This document shows positions 6,330 to 14,729 of a DNA stretch of 36,448 nucleotides, piece after piece. Location of the stretch: the NCBI GenBank assembly GCA_002843035.1, contig PHEV01000017.1, forward strand, positions 1 through 36,448. Direction: 5' to 3'. Made by a program: the position numbers and the translations under genes. This DNA is from Actinobacteria bacterium HGW-Actinobacteria-5 (GTDB taxonomy: Bacteria; Actinomycetota; Actinomycetes; Propionibacteriales; Propionibacteriaceae). The first letter of the stretch is position 1, and each line of letters begins with the position of its first letter. Under the pieces are notes generated by a model, which worked only from the letters and a program-made list of their open reading frames with translations, was not told where the DNA came from and searched no databases.

Positions 6330-6665
6330 ATGGCACGCAAGACAACCACACAGCGCGGCTACGGGTGGCGACAGCATGGCAAGCATCGCCTGTGGTGGAA
6401 GCGATACCTCACCACGTTCGGCCCTGTCGTCTGCGGATGCAAGGGCTGTCCCGTCTGCGGCCGCCCACCCTGCGGCCGCCTCGTCTACGCCGACGCAGCA
6501 ATGAACCCAGATCGGCGACCGTTCCACCTAGGTCATGGGGTAGCGCTCAAGCATGGTGGAGACGGGCGCGACTCGGTGCCGTGGATCGCGGAATGCAACC
6601 TGCGAGACGCCGCATGCCTCACCAATCACGCGAATCACGAAAAATCCAGGCTGTTGTCGCTCTGA
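6330..6665 (+). CDS. HNH endonuclease-like protein beside terminase
   Basis: A 111-residue protein. It begins MARKTTTQRGYGWRQHGKHR, the usual opening of actinophage HNH proteins located just before terminase. A Cys set (CGCKGCPVCGRPPCG) would bind zinc. FHLGHGVALKHGGD supplies the first His, and AECN supplies the Asn of the HNH fold. The usual His before CN is replaced (WIAECN). HNH proteins next to terminase assist cohesive-end cutting in several phages. The 6136-6329 gap upstream holds no gene; a TTGACC at 6204 with a poor -10 is the only promoter-like signal in it. Confidence 0.75.
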   Translation: MARKTTTQRGYGWRQHGKHRLWWKRYLTTFGPVVCGCKGCPVCGRPPCGRLVYADAAMNPDRRPFHLGHGVALKHGGDGRDSVPWIAECNLRDAACLTNHANHEKSRLLSL

Positions 6666-6739
6666 CTAGGGGTTTCTTTCAGATTGACCGCTAGCCGTGA
6701 CCCCGCCGTCGAACTTTTCTCTCTCCGGTTGGAGGCCTC

Positions 6740-8281
6740 GTGATCGACCTCGCTCCCGGGGCTGGCGTTTCGGCGATCTTGGCAGCGCGACCCGATCCGA
6801 TGGCAGCGTTCAGTCAGCCGTGGATGGAGCGCCTCGCGGACGTCCCGGAGAACGCCTCGGTCCCGCTGGCGATGTCTGGTCCGCATCCTCGGGCGGTCGG
6901 TTCGTACGGCAGCGAGTGCTTGGCGTGGGCGCATCGTGAGTTCGGCCTGACGCCTCGGTGGTGGCAGGCGGTCGCGGTGCAGCGCCAGTTGGAGCATGAC
7001 GCGGACGGGGTGCTGGTCTGGCGCGAGCTGTTGGAGTCTGGTCCTCGTCGCATCGGGAAGTCGACGCGGCTGCGTGTGGTGGCGGTGTGGCGGACGGCGA
7101 ACGCGGGTCGAATCGGTGAGCCGCAACTCTCGATGCTCGTCAGCAAGGACCTCGCCGTGGCGAAGGAGATTCATTCACGTTCGTGGCGTTGGGCTGAGGC
7201 GAATCAGTGGAAGGTGGTTCGCCTGAATGGTGGGCAGGAGATCGAGACGGCTGCTCAGGATGGCCGCTGGCTTCTCCGGGCAGAGAACGCGGTTTACGGC
7301 TACGACGTCGGCTACGGGCAGGTCGATGAGGCGTGGGGCGTTGATCCTCAGGCAATCTCGGAGGGTTTGGAGCCGGCGCTGTTGGAGCGGCTGTGGCCTC
7401 AACTGCACCTGACGTCGACGGCGCACGCCCGGGCTTCGTCGCTGATGCGTCGTCGCCTGTTGGCCGCGTTGCGTGAGGCTGACCCGAACGTGCTGCTGAT
7501 GCTGTGGGGTGCGCCTCCGGGCGCGGACTTCAGCAGCGAGGCGGTGTGGAGGGCGGCGTCTCCGCACTGGACGAACGACCGCCGCGACCTGATTGCCCGC
7601 AAGTACGCGGCGGCGCTGGCCGGTCAGGACGAACCCGAGTTCGACGACCCGGACCCGCTGCGTGGCTGGGCAGCGCAGTACCTGAACGTGTGGCCGCTGC
7701 TGGAGGAGTCGGAGGGCATCTTCCCGACGTGGGGCGAGTTGGCGAAGCCGCGGCCTGAGGAGGTCGAGGTGTTGGCGCTGGGCATCGCCTCGTCTCCGGA
7801 TCACGGCTGGCTGAGCCTGGGGGCATCGATCGACAACGCACCGCTGCACCTGGCGCTATCTGATCGGCGTCGCGGCACGGAGCGCGCCGAGTTCGTGGCG
7901 AATGTGGCCCGCATTCAGGGCGAGCGTTCCTGCCCGGTGCTGGTGCGGGTGAAGAACTTCCTGATCGACGACCTCGAGGACGCCGGGGTGACTCTGACCA
8001 TCGTGGATGGGGATGAGTTCGCGCAGGCCTCGACCGATCTGGACGCAGAGGTGACGGCCGGCACGGTCGAGCACGGCGACTATCCGGACCTCAATCAGTC
8101 TGTGTCCGTGGCGTCGTGGCGGACGGTCGACAACCGACGCCTGATCGACACGCGCCATGGCGACGTCTCGGCGCTCGAATCCGTCGCACTCGCACTGCGG
8201 GGGGCACGAAGCAGCGCCAATTACGACCCGATGGGCGGGATCTCGTGGTCAAGGAAGGGGGCTAGGAGTGGGATTTCGTGA
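6740..8281 (+). CDS. terL: Terminase large subunit
   Basis: A 513-residue protein from GTG 6740, with TTGGAGG upstream. It is the packaging motor and nuclease that pulls DNA into the prohead. Walker A is GPRRIGKST (residues 101-109), Walker B ends in VDEAW (Asp196-Glu197), and LTSTAH near residue 225 is the coupling motif. The C-terminal RNase H-like nuclease part begins near residue 345, with an acidic residue in GASIDNAPL. No small terminase is visible between the HNH gene and this one. The last 14 bases overlap the portal start. Confidence 0.93.
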   Translation: MIDLAPGAGVSAILAARPDPMAAFSQPWMERLADVPENASVPLAMSGPHPRAVGSYGSECLAWAHREFGLTPRWWQAVAVQRQLEHDADGVLVWRELLESGPRRIGKSTRLRVVAVWRTANAGRIGEPQLSMLVSKDLAVAKEIHSRSWRWAEANQWKVVRLNGGQEIETAAQDGRWLLRAENAVYGYDVGYGQVDEAWGVDPQAISEGLEPALLERLWPQLHLTSTAHARASSLMRRRLLAALREADPNVLLMLWGAPPGADFSSEAVWRAASPHWTNDRRDLIARKYAAALAGQDEPEFDDPDPLRGWAAQYLNVWPLLEESEGIFPTWGELAKPRPEEVEVLALGIASSPDHGWLSLGASIDNAPLHLALSDRRRGTERAEFVANVARIQGERSCPVLVRVKNFLIDDLEDAGVTLTIVDGDEFAQASTDLDAEVTAGTVEHGDYPDLNQSVSVASWRTVDNRRLIDTRHGDVSALESVALALRGARSSANYDPMGGISWSRKGARSGIS

Positions 8282-9497
8282 CACCCTCGCGAATCTCGTC
8301 GGCTGGGGCCAGAACACCCGCGCCCTCACTGCGGGAGACATCTTCCTGTCAACTGAGGCGCCGATCGAGTTCTATGACGTCGGCGGAGACAACGCGCTGC
8401 GCATCTCGGCCGTGTACTCGGCCGTCGGCCTGATCGCCGACGCGCTGTCCTCACTGACCATCGACTGCTTCCGCAAGGACAGCAACCGCATTCGCCAGAT
8501 CGACCCGCCGCGCTGGCTCGACCAGCCGGACGACCGGATCAGCGACTTCGACTGGATGCACCAGGCAGCCACGTCTGCGCTGTTGCGTGGCAATGCGTTT
8601 GGTCTGGCGTTCCGTGACCAGTACTCACGGGTTCGTGAGGTCGAGTGGCAGCACCCGTCCTGGGTGAGCGTAGACGAAACGAGCCAGTGGCTTCCCAAGT
8701 ACAACGTCCGCGGACAGGTTCTGTTCTCCGAGCGCACCCGCCCTGGTGGCGGCGTGGTACACGTTCCCGGCTTCATCCTTCCGGGAAGTGTGCAGGGGCT
8801 GTCTCCGATCTCGCTGTTCCGTCACCAGATCGAGACGTCACGGTCTGCCCAGCAGACTGCCCGCGACTGGTACTCGGAGCGGGCACTGCCGGCTTCGGTG
8901 CTGTCGAGTAAGGGCAAACTGCCGGCTGGGCGCGCGGAAGAAATTCAGGACTCAATCGAGATCGCGCCCGGCGGGATCATGGTGCTAGACGGCACGAACT
9001 GGGAGTGGACGCCGATCTCGATTCCGCCGGCGGACATGATGTTCCTCGACGCGATCGAGGCGACCGCCAACCAGATCGCGGCGATCTTCCGGGTTGACCC
9101 GGAGGACGTCGGAGGGAAGCCGAACAGTTCCCTGAAGTACTCGACTGTCGAAGGCAACCAGCGCAAGCTGAACGTCCGGACACTTCTGTCGTGGGTGCGC
9201 CGCTTCGAGCAGGGTCTACGTCCGCTGATGGACGACCCCACAACCGAGTTCCTTCGCTTCAACCTCGACGACTTGGCCCGTCCCGACGCGATGACGCGGA
9301 TCAAGATCGAGTCGGAGCAGCTTTCGAATGGAACCCTGCTGCTCGACGAGGCCCGGGTAAGTAACGGGCGCGACCCGCTGACCGCCGAGCAGGTGGCCGA
9401 CTGGCAGGCGTGGTACCGCAACAAGCAGAGCGCCCCCGCCGACCTGACCGACCAGATCCGTGCAGTCATCGCAGACATCAACAAGAAGGGGGACTGA
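8268..9497 (+). CDS. HK97-family portal protein
   Basis: A 409-residue protein from GTG 8268, preceded by AAGGAAGGGG. The frame is open further upstream, but an upstream start would overlap terminase by more than 100 bases. It forms the dodecameric portal at one capsid vertex. Typical features are AVYSAVGLIADALSSL near the N-terminus, LLRGNAFG, PGGVVHVPG-type segments, and the long helix IEATANQIAAIFRVDPEDVG...STVEGNQRKL, all seen in HK97-like portals of actinophages. It lies between terminase and the prohead protease, as expected. Confidence 0.93.
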   Translation: MGFRDTLANLVGWGQNTRALTAGDIFLSTEAPIEFYDVGGDNALRISAVYSAVGLIADALSSLTIDCFRKDSNRIRQIDPPRWLDQPDDRISDFDWMHQAATSALLRGNAFGLAFRDQYSRVREVEWQHPSWVSVDETSQWLPKYNVRGQVLFSERTRPGGGVVHVPGFILPGSVQGLSPISLFRHQIETSRSAQQTARDWYSERALPASVLSSKGKLPAGRAEEIQDSIEIAPGGIMVLDGTNWEWTPISIPPADMMFLDAIEATANQIAAIFRVDPEDVGGKPNSSLKYSTVEGNQRKLNVRTLLSWVRRFEQGLRPLMDDPTTEFLRFNLDDLARPDAMTRIKIESEQLSNGTLLLDEARVSNGRDPLTAEQVADWQAWYRNKQSAPADLTDQIRAVIADINKKGD

Positions 9498-9498
9498 C

Positions 9499-10152
9499 GT
9501 GCCCAACCCCACCCTGCGCCGGCTGCTCGTTGAGCGTCCGGTCGAACTTCGAGCCGCGCCCGAGGGCAGCACGTCTCCCGGCGTGCTGTTCGGATACGCG
9601 CTGACCTACAACGAGCAGTCCCGAGATCTCGGCGGCTGGTCGGAGATCATCGACCCGGCCTGCTTCGTCGAATCGCTGGCCCGTCACGACCGGGTGATGT
9701 GCAGGGCAGAGCACAAGTCGTCGATGCTGCTCGGCACCACCGACGCCGAAACGCTGCGCGTCCGTTCCGACGACATCGGGATCTTCTACGAGGTCGATCT
9801 CCCCGACACGACCGCGGGGCGTGACGTTGCCGTGCTCGCGGGCCGCGGGGACTACCGGTTCTCCAGCTTCGCCTTCTACGAGGGCGACGGCCACTGGGAG
9901 CCGTACGAGATCACGGACGGCGAACTCGTCTGGCGCGTGATCCGCGGAACCCTCGTCGACGTGGCGCCGGTCGCTGACCCGGCGTACTGGTCCAGCTCGG
10001 TCGCCAAGCGCGACCTTGACGCCGCGGTCGCGGCACTCACCACCCCGCCCACCGACTCCGGTGACGCCGACCTGGCGCACCGGTCAGCGCAGACCACGGC
10101 CGCGCGCCTACGTCTGCTCAACCTCCGCCAGGAGAAAGGAACCATCCGATGA
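9499..10152 (+). CDS. HK97-type prohead protease
   Basis: A 217-residue protein from GTG 9499, just after the portal stop. It matures the prohead by cleaving the capsid delta domain. Features are FGYALTYNEQSRDLGGWSE near the start, the catalytic His in CRAEHKSS (about residue 72), and the nucleophile Ser in YRFSSFAFY (Ser123, equivalent to the family's MSFGF). VAPVADPAYWSSSV is the usual C-terminal strand. The stop overlaps the capsid ATG (ATGA), so the two are translationally coupled. Confidence 0.92.
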   Translation: MPNPTLRRLLVERPVELRAAPEGSTSPGVLFGYALTYNEQSRDLGGWSEIIDPACFVESLARHDRVMCRAEHKSSMLLGTTDAETLRVRSDDIGIFYEVDLPDTTAGRDVAVLAGRGDYRFSSFAFYEGDGHWEPYEITDGELVWRVIRGTLVDVAPVADPAYWSSSVAKRDLDAAVAALTTPPTDSGDADLAHRSAQTTAARLRLLNLRQEKGTIR

Positions 10153-11333
10153 TTGACGACCTGAAGCGCGGCCTCCAGGACATCCTGAACAAGCGCGCCA
10201 ACCTGTTCGAGACGGAGGCGAAGCCTCTGATCGAGATTGCGGGCACCCGAGACTTCACTGCTGAGGAGCAGGCGAAGGACGCTGACGTTGAGGCCGGTCT
10301 GCTCCGGTACGACCGTGCGATTTCGATGGTGCGCGGGCAGATCGAGGCCGAGTCCCAGCGTGAGGCGATGGGTCTCAACGGTGGGGCGCTCGACAAGCGC
10401 GAGTCCGGCGTGGGTGCCGAACTGCGCTCGGTGCTCGTGGAGCGCACGAAGTCGGGGACGGACCTCAACTTCACCACGGCCGAGATCAACCGTGCCCTGA
10501 CCAACCTGACCGCATCCGACGGCGGCGGCAACGTCATCCCGTCGACCTTCTGGGGCGAATTCGTGCAGCCGCTGCGCGACCAGGCCTCCGTGATCGATGC
10601 GGGCGCCCGGGTGATCGTCACCGCCTCCGGCGAGGACATCAAGATCCCGAAGCTGAAGACGTTCGGTGCAGCCGAGAAGGGCAAGGCTGCAAACGCTGCG
10701 CTGGCTGGAACGGATCCGACGTTCGAGCAGGTCACGTGGTCGACCACCAAGTACGACCAGGTCATCCTCACCCCGCGCGAGCTGGTCGAGGATGCGGCGA
10801 TCGACATCGAGGGTTTGGTGGGCGGCCTGATCGGCCAGAACATCGGCCTGCTGCTGGGCTCCGACCTTTCGACCAACACCGCGACCAACGCCACTCTGGC
10901 CGTGACGGGCGCCGGGTACACCCCGACGTACGACGAGCTGGTGGACCTGATGTACTCGGTGACCCGGCCGTACCGCAGGAACGGCGCGTGGCTGGCGAAC
11001 GATCTCCTGATCGCCGCCGTCCGCAAACTGAAGGACAGCACCAACATGCCGATCTGGCAGCCGTCGGTGCAGGCCGGGGAGCCGGACATGCTGCTCGGCA
11101 AGCCGATCTACGGGGACGCCTTCCTCGACGCCCCCGCCGCCGGCACGAAGTACCCGCTGCTGTTCGGCGACTACTCCCGCGTCTGGGTCCGCATGGTCGG
11201 CTCGCTGCGCATCGAGCGCTCCGACCAGGCCGCGTTCCTGAACGACCAGATCGCCTTCAAGGGTGTCCTCCGCGCCGGCTCGGTCCTGACCGATGCCAAC
11301 GCGGTGAAGTCGTTCAAGTCCAAGGTCGCCTGA
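10149..11333 (+). CDS. HK97-fold major capsid protein
   Basis: A 394-residue protein. Residues 1-80 are a charged coiled-coil delta domain (scaffold) that the upstream protease should remove. The rest is the HK97 shell fold: VIPSTFWGEFVQPLRDQASV (N-arm and E-loop entry), EQVTWSTTKYDQVILTPREL (spine region), and a C-terminal LFGDYSRVWVRMVGSLRIER followed by AFLNDQIAFKGVLRAGS, the usual P-domain strands. Its size and position match the family. A strong hairpin follows the stop. Confidence 0.94.
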   Translation: MIDDLKRGLQDILNKRANLFETEAKPLIEIAGTRDFTAEEQAKDADVEAGLLRYDRAISMVRGQIEAESQREAMGLNGGALDKRESGVGAELRSVLVERTKSGTDLNFTTAEINRALTNLTASDGGGNVIPSTFWGEFVQPLRDQASVIDAGARVIVTASGEDIKIPKLKTFGAAEKGKAANAALAGTDPTFEQVTWSTTKYDQVILTPRELVEDAAIDIEGLVGGLIGQNIGLLLGSDLSTNTATNATLAVTGAGYTPTYDELVDLMYSVTRPYRRNGAWLANDLLIAAVRKLKDSTNMPIWQPSVQAGEPDMLLGKPIYGDAFLDAPAAGTKYPLLFGDYSRVWVRMVGSLRIERSDQAAFLNDQIAFKGVLRAGSVLTDANAVKSFKSKVA

Positions 11334-11336
11334 CCG

Positions 11337-11500
11337 TGAGGTTCGCGGTGGCCCGCCCGGCGCAAGCGGCGATCCCGCCTGCCGGGCGGGCTGCCGTCCC
11401 TGCCCGTCCCATCACCAGAGACGACGAGGAGGAGGTGCGGAATGGGAGCATGGATTCAAGCGGACGACCTGCGGGGCTTCCTCACCAACAGCAAGGCTGA
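11337..11500 (+). CDS. Possible small protein after capsid gene
   Basis: An open frame from GTG 11337 encodes about 54 residues rich in Ala, Pro and Arg (VRFAVARPAQAAIPPAGR onward) and overlaps the connector gene by 59 bases. The strong hairpin at 11351-11391 lies within it. No family is recognised. The frame may be a consequence of base composition. Confidence 0.2.
11351..11391 (+). promoter_or_regulatory. Stable hairpin between capsid and connector genes
   Basis: An 11-base perfect inverted repeat, GCCCGCCCGGC / GCCGGGCGGGC, encloses a 19-base loop. It starts 18 bases after the capsid stop. No T tract follows, so full termination is unlikely. A partial terminator, or an end that protects the abundant capsid mRNA, would fit. 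Confidence 0.6.
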
Positions 11501-11951
11501 CGACGAGCCGTATCTCAGTCTTGCTGCCGAAATCGGCTGCGGTGAGGTCGACAAGGCGTGCGGTCCCACGCTGCTGAAGACGATCCCTGACGAGCGCGTG
11601 GAGACTGCGAAGCACCGCGCGCTTCTGTCGTGCCGCGTCCGGGCGCTGACGTCTGTCGTCGACGCAACCACCAGCGAGGACGTCACGGACCAGTTCGTTG
11701 CCGTCAAACAGACGCTCCGCCGTGTCGACGGCGGACGGGTTGGTGGCCCGCTCCTCGTCACGTTCACCAGCGGCGAGGACGCTGTGCCGGAGTGGGCACG
11801 CTCCGCCGCGCTCCACGTCGCCCAGCAGTACCTGGCGACAATGCGCCGCTTCGCGGTCGCCGGCAACCCAGCGCCGACCGGCTTCCTCGTCCCGAATGTG
11901 GCGATGGAGGAGATGCAGGGACACCTGCTGATCTCAGGTCTGGGGATGTGA
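11442..11951 (+). CDS. Head-tail connector (gp6-like adaptor)
   Basis: A 169-residue protein from ATG 11442, with GAGGAGGAGG upstream. Its position right after the capsid and its helical start (MGAWIQADDLRGFLTNSKAD, then YLSLAAEIGCGEVDKACG) match head-completion adaptors, which bind the portal ring. The middle is beta-rich (SEDVTDQFVAVKQTLRRV), and the C-terminal WARSAALHVAQQYLATMRRF is the long adaptor helix. Assignment rests on order and fold pattern, not on a decisive motif. Confidence 0.7.
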   Translation: MGAWIQADDLRGFLTNSKADDEPYLSLAAEIGCGEVDKACGPTLLKTIPDERVETAKHRALLSCRVRALTSVVDATTSEDVTDQFVAVKQTLRRVDGGRVGGPLLVTFTSGEDAVPEWARSAALHVAQQYLATMRRFAVAGNPAPTGFLVPNVAMEEMQGHLLISGLGM

Positions 11952-11952
11952 C

Positions 11953-12435
11953 GTGACCACGCTGCGTTCCTCGATCGCCACAGATCTCATCACTGCACTC
12001 GCCGATGGCCTGCAGTCGGAACTGGGCACCGACGTGCTGGTGACGGTCGGTCTTCCGGTCGGCATGAACTCGGGCGACTATCTCGGGATCGGAATCGTGG
12101 ACCCAGAGGACGCGAAGTCGCGCAGCAGCTTCAACTCCACGATCACATGGGCGACCGACATGACGGTGGACGGCTTCGACGAGGTCGGGGAGTTGTCGCT
12201 GGCTGCGGTCGCGATCCGTGGCAGTGACGACCTGTCGGAGCCGATCGCGGCCGTCAACTCGATCCTGTCGGACCTGATCGCATGGCTGCGGTCGAAGTGG
12301 TCCACTTCCGACCTTCTCGGCATCGAGGGCCTGTGGGATCTGCGGGTCTCCAACCTCGACCTCACCACCTACCAGAACGAGTCCGGGTGCGCCGCCTACC
12401 TCCAAATCCGGCTCGCCTTCCAAGCAACCATCTAG
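11953..12435 (+). CDS. Probable tail terminator or tail completion protein
   Basis: A 160-residue protein from GTG 11953, one base after the preceding stop. It has an N-terminal helix (TTLRSSIATDLITALADGLQ) and alternating strands, including DLTTYQNESGCAAYLQIRLA near the end, the alpha/beta pattern of gpU-like tail terminator proteins. These cap the tail tube and join it to the head. It lies between the connector and the tail tube gene, as expected. No separate stopper protein was identified, so it might fill that role instead. Confidence 0.55.
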   Translation: MTTLRSSIATDLITALADGLQSELGTDVLVTVGLPVGMNSGDYLGIGIVDPEDAKSRSSFNSTITWATDMTVDGFDEVGELSLAAVAIRGSDDLSEPIAAVNSILSDLIAWLRSKWSTSDLLGIEGLWDLRVSNLDLTTYQNESGCAAYLQIRLAFQATI

Positions 12436-12445
12436 GAGCGACCCT

Positions 12446-12727
12446 GTGAAGATCCAGCGAATCGACCCGATGGGCGGTGGGCAGGTCCACGCCCTCGGCA
12501 TGAAGTACGTGGAGCGCGACGAGGTGGTGGACGTCCCCGAGGATGCCGCCGCCCTGCTGCTCATTCAGACGGAGAACTGGCGGCTGCCCGACAAGGCACC
12601 GAAGAAGGATGAGGACTTCCTGTCGAAGCTTCTCGCCGACCACCACCGGAGCCTGCTGATCGGCTCCGGACTCAGCCCCGAGCCGCAACCCGCGGCCGAC
12701 CCCACCGGAGAGGGTGACCAGGCATGA
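12446..12727 (+). CDS. Small phage protein of the head-tail region
   Basis: A 93-residue protein from GTG 12446, with TAGGAGCG upstream. It begins MKIQRIDPMGGGQVHALGMK and has an acidic C-terminal tail ending in DPTGEGDQA. The middle (VVDVPEDAAALLLIQTENW) resembles the short FAD/F-like or 'DUF7210'-style beta proteins found between connector and tail tube genes, but this is only a resemblance. The stop overlaps the tail tube ATG. Confidence 0.6.
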   Translation: MKIQRIDPMGGGQVHALGMKYVERDEVVDVPEDAAALLLIQTENWRLPDKAPKKDEDFLSKLLADHHRSLLIGSGLSPEPQPAADPTGEGDQA

Positions 12728-13731
12728 CCGTCTACCGCGATGCGCAGCTCACGATGAGCGCCGCCCAGTCCGACAATGCGACGGCGGCAACGCTGGACCG
12801 CCGCATGCCGTACACCGGGGATCTGGAGATCGAGTGGCAGCCGAACGATCAGCAGTCGGAGCAGGTCGAGTCTGGCGCGATCGCCTCAGTGTCGGCGTCC
12901 TACCGTCCCACTGAGTCGGTGACTGGAACCTACAACACCGAGATGAAGGGCAAGGGTATGGGCCGCCTGCTCAAGGGCGGCTTCGGTGCCGGCGCGACTA
13001 CCCTCGTCTCCACCGGCCTGTACCAGGAGAACTTCTACCCGGGCACTGGGCCGCTGTTCGACTGCCACACGTGGCAGGCGGTGCGCAAGCTGCTGGACGG
13101 CACCGACGCGGTGTCGACGTTCATCGGCATGTGCGTGAACTCGATGGAGTTCAGCATGGACAACGCCGGGGTGCTGAAGCTGGCGGTGGAGTTCATCGGC
13201 CGCACCATCGACAAGGTGGGCGCGATCTCGAAGGCGTCCGTCTCGGCGGTGTCCGCGAACCGGTTCACGTTCGCCGGGTTCTCCGCCTACACCGGCACCC
13301 TGACCGAGCCGACCGGGACCACGCTCGGTTCTGCGGTCACGGCGCTGACGGACCTGCGGACGTTCTCGATCAAGATCGAGAACAACCTCACCGATGACGA
13401 TTTCCGTTCGGACGGCTCTGGCTTGATGGCCCAGCCGACGGTTCTGCGGCGCACGATCACCGGCCAGTTCGAGGCCCGCAACACTGCCGCCATTCAGGCG
13501 TTCCGCACGACGTGGATCGCGAACGGCACGACCCCGCTCGTGGTCAACTTCACCGCAGGCACCGCCGACGCGGTGCAGTTCGTGCTGCCCGCGATCCGGC
13601 TCACGAACCCGCCGACGCCGAACGCGGACGGGAACCAGCCTCGCGTCACGAACCAGTTCGAGGTGTTGAGCAACGGCACCTCGACGCAGCCCATGTGGTG
13701 CGTGGTCCGGACGGACGACACCGCCCTGTAG
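12724..13731 (+). CDS. Major tail tube protein
   Basis: A 335-residue protein from ATG 12724. It polymerises into the tail tube. It is beta-rich with repeated Thr/Ser strands, TYNTEMKGKGMGRLLKGGFG near residue 65, LFDCHTWQAVRKLLDGTDAV, EFSMDNAGVLKLAVEFIGR and KIENNLTDDDFRSDGSG, a set typical of phage tail tube proteins of the Phage_tube_2 kind. Its place before the chaperone and tape measure agrees. The TAG stop is immediately followed by the next ATG. Confidence 0.82.
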   Translation: MTVYRDAQLTMSAAQSDNATAATLDRRMPYTGDLEIEWQPNDQQSEQVESGAIASVSASYRPTESVTGTYNTEMKGKGMGRLLKGGFGAGATTLVSTGLYQENFYPGTGPLFDCHTWQAVRKLLDGTDAVSTFIGMCVNSMEFSMDNAGVLKLAVEFIGRTIDKVGAISKASVSAVSANRFTFAGFSAYTGTLTEPTGTTLGSAVTALTDLRTFSIKIENNLTDDDFRSDGSGLMAQPTVLRRTITGQFEARNTAAIQAFRTTWIANGTTPLVVNFTAGTADAVQFVLPAIRLTNPPTPNADGNQPRVTNQFEVLSNGTSTQPMWCVVRTDDTAL

Positions 13732-14178
13732 ATGGCCGAGATGGAGGCCCGGCTCGACGAGTTCAAGAAGGCGGGCGCGAAACTGCAGGAGTTGGCGGAT
13801 CGCAAGCTTGTGCTGTCGATGCGCCGCGACCTTCGGACGCTCGCCAAGCCGGTCTCTGAGCGCGTCCTGAACGCACTGGCCGACGCGATGCCGCACGGCG
13901 GCGGGCTGTCGGATCGGATCAAGTCGCAGGGGCGAGCCTCGGTGCTGATCAACCTGAAGAGCGGCGTCCGGATCCAGTTGTCGAACAAGGCCGGAATGTT
14001 CATGGGCCAGTTCGAGAAGGGCTCCATCAGGCACCCAGTGTTCGGCGTCTGGCTCCCCGGTCAGAAACCGCAGACGGTGCCGGCCAACGCGGGCATGCAG
14101 CAATTCGAAAAGGAAGCGGACGAGCTCGGCGCGCAGGTGTCCGAGAAGGTCACCGAGACGATGAGGAGAGCCCTGTGA
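13732..14178 (+). CDS. HK97 gp10-like protein
   Basis: A 148-residue protein from ATG 13732, directly after the tail tube stop. The N-terminus is helical (MEARLDEFKKAGAKLQELAD), then DALPHGG-like (ADAMPHGGGLSDRIKSQG), AGMFMGQFEKGSIRHPVFG, and a C-terminal amphipathic helix (QQFEKEADELGAQVSEKVTE). The HPVFG element and basic core are usual for HK97 gp10-like minor proteins. In many phages this gene precedes the tail tube; here it follows it. Its stop overlaps the chaperone GTG. Confidence 0.65.
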   Translation: MAEMEARLDEFKKAGAKLQELADRKLVLSMRRDLRTLAKPVSERVLNALADAMPHGGGLSDRIKSQGRASVLINLKSGVRIQLSNKAGMFMGQFEKGSIRHPVFGVWLPGQKPQTVPANAGMQQFEKEADELGAQVSEKVTETMRRAL

Positions 14179-14729
14179 TCCGGATCATCACCAAGCGCAA
14201 CGATGCGGACCTGCCGATCGAGATGGAGGGTCCGTACGAGTCGCGCGAGGTTGGCGAGGTCCCCGGCACCCTAGCGCTGCGGTTCGACGCCGAGCTGGCC
14301 GCGTTGAAGCTGGCAGGCATGGACCTGTGCGGCGTGAAGCGATGGACCGAAGCCGTGTTCCGAATCCGCCGTTTCTCCGCCCGTGCCCGCGACATGGTGG
14401 TGCAGGTCACGTCCCCGGAGTGGCTGCTGGCCCACCTCGAGGCCGAGCAAGTCGAGTGGGGCCGTGAGCATGAGCAGCTTCCGGAGGATGAGCGGCGGGC
14501 AGAGTTCGAGGAGTGGGCGAACGAGCGCCGGGAAGAGGCCATAGAGGAGTGGGTCGCGACCCAGCCGGACTACCTGCTCGCGCAGATCGTCGGCTACTGG
14601 GCGGCGATCAACCTGGGTGGTGGTCACCGAACTCTGCTGGACGTGCTTCAGATCCCGGATCGTGACATCGAGGAACTGACCGACGTGCCGGAGTGGCCGC
14701 AGGAGGACGACCCGGAGGGAAAAGCGTAG
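14175..14729 (+). CDS. Tail assembly chaperone, short (gpG-like) product
   Basis: A 184-residue protein from GTG 14175. It has acidic helices (EWLLAHLEAEQVEWGREHEQ, then ERREEAIEEWVATQ) and ends shortly after WPQEDDPEGKA. Its place directly before the tape measure gene is that of the tail assembly chaperone pair, which coats the tape measure protein before the tube assembles. Near its 3' end is a GGGAAAA slippery heptamer in the correct phase for -1 frameshifting. Most ribosomes would stop at TAG 14727 and give this short form. Confidence 0.82.
   Translation: MIRIITKRNDADLPIEMEGPYESREVGEVPGTLALRFDAELAALKLAGMDLCGVKRWTEAVFRIRRFSARARDMVVQVTSPEWLLAHLEAEQVEWGREHEQLPEDERRAEFEEWANERREEAIEEWVATQPDYLLAQIVGYWAAINLGGGHRTLLDVLQIPDRDIEELTDVPEWPQEDDPEGKA
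14717..14723 (+). promoter_or_regulatory. Slippery heptamer for -1 programmed frameshift
   Basis: The sequence G GGA AAA sits with its codons in the zero frame (GGA 14718-14720, AAA 14721-14723). This is the canonical X XXY YYZ arrangement, four bases before the zero-frame stop. A -1 slip re-pairs the tRNAs on GGG AAA and moves ribosomes into the frame open to 14950. Confidence 0.88.

Noticed and set aside
5618-6739. cos packaging site
   Set aside because: The region near HNH and terL is a likely place, but no site can be named without virion end sequences or relatives.
12886-14103. A 405-codon open frame on the - strand
   Set aside because: Antisense to the tail tube and gp10-like genes; Arg/His/Leu-rich shadow with no motif.
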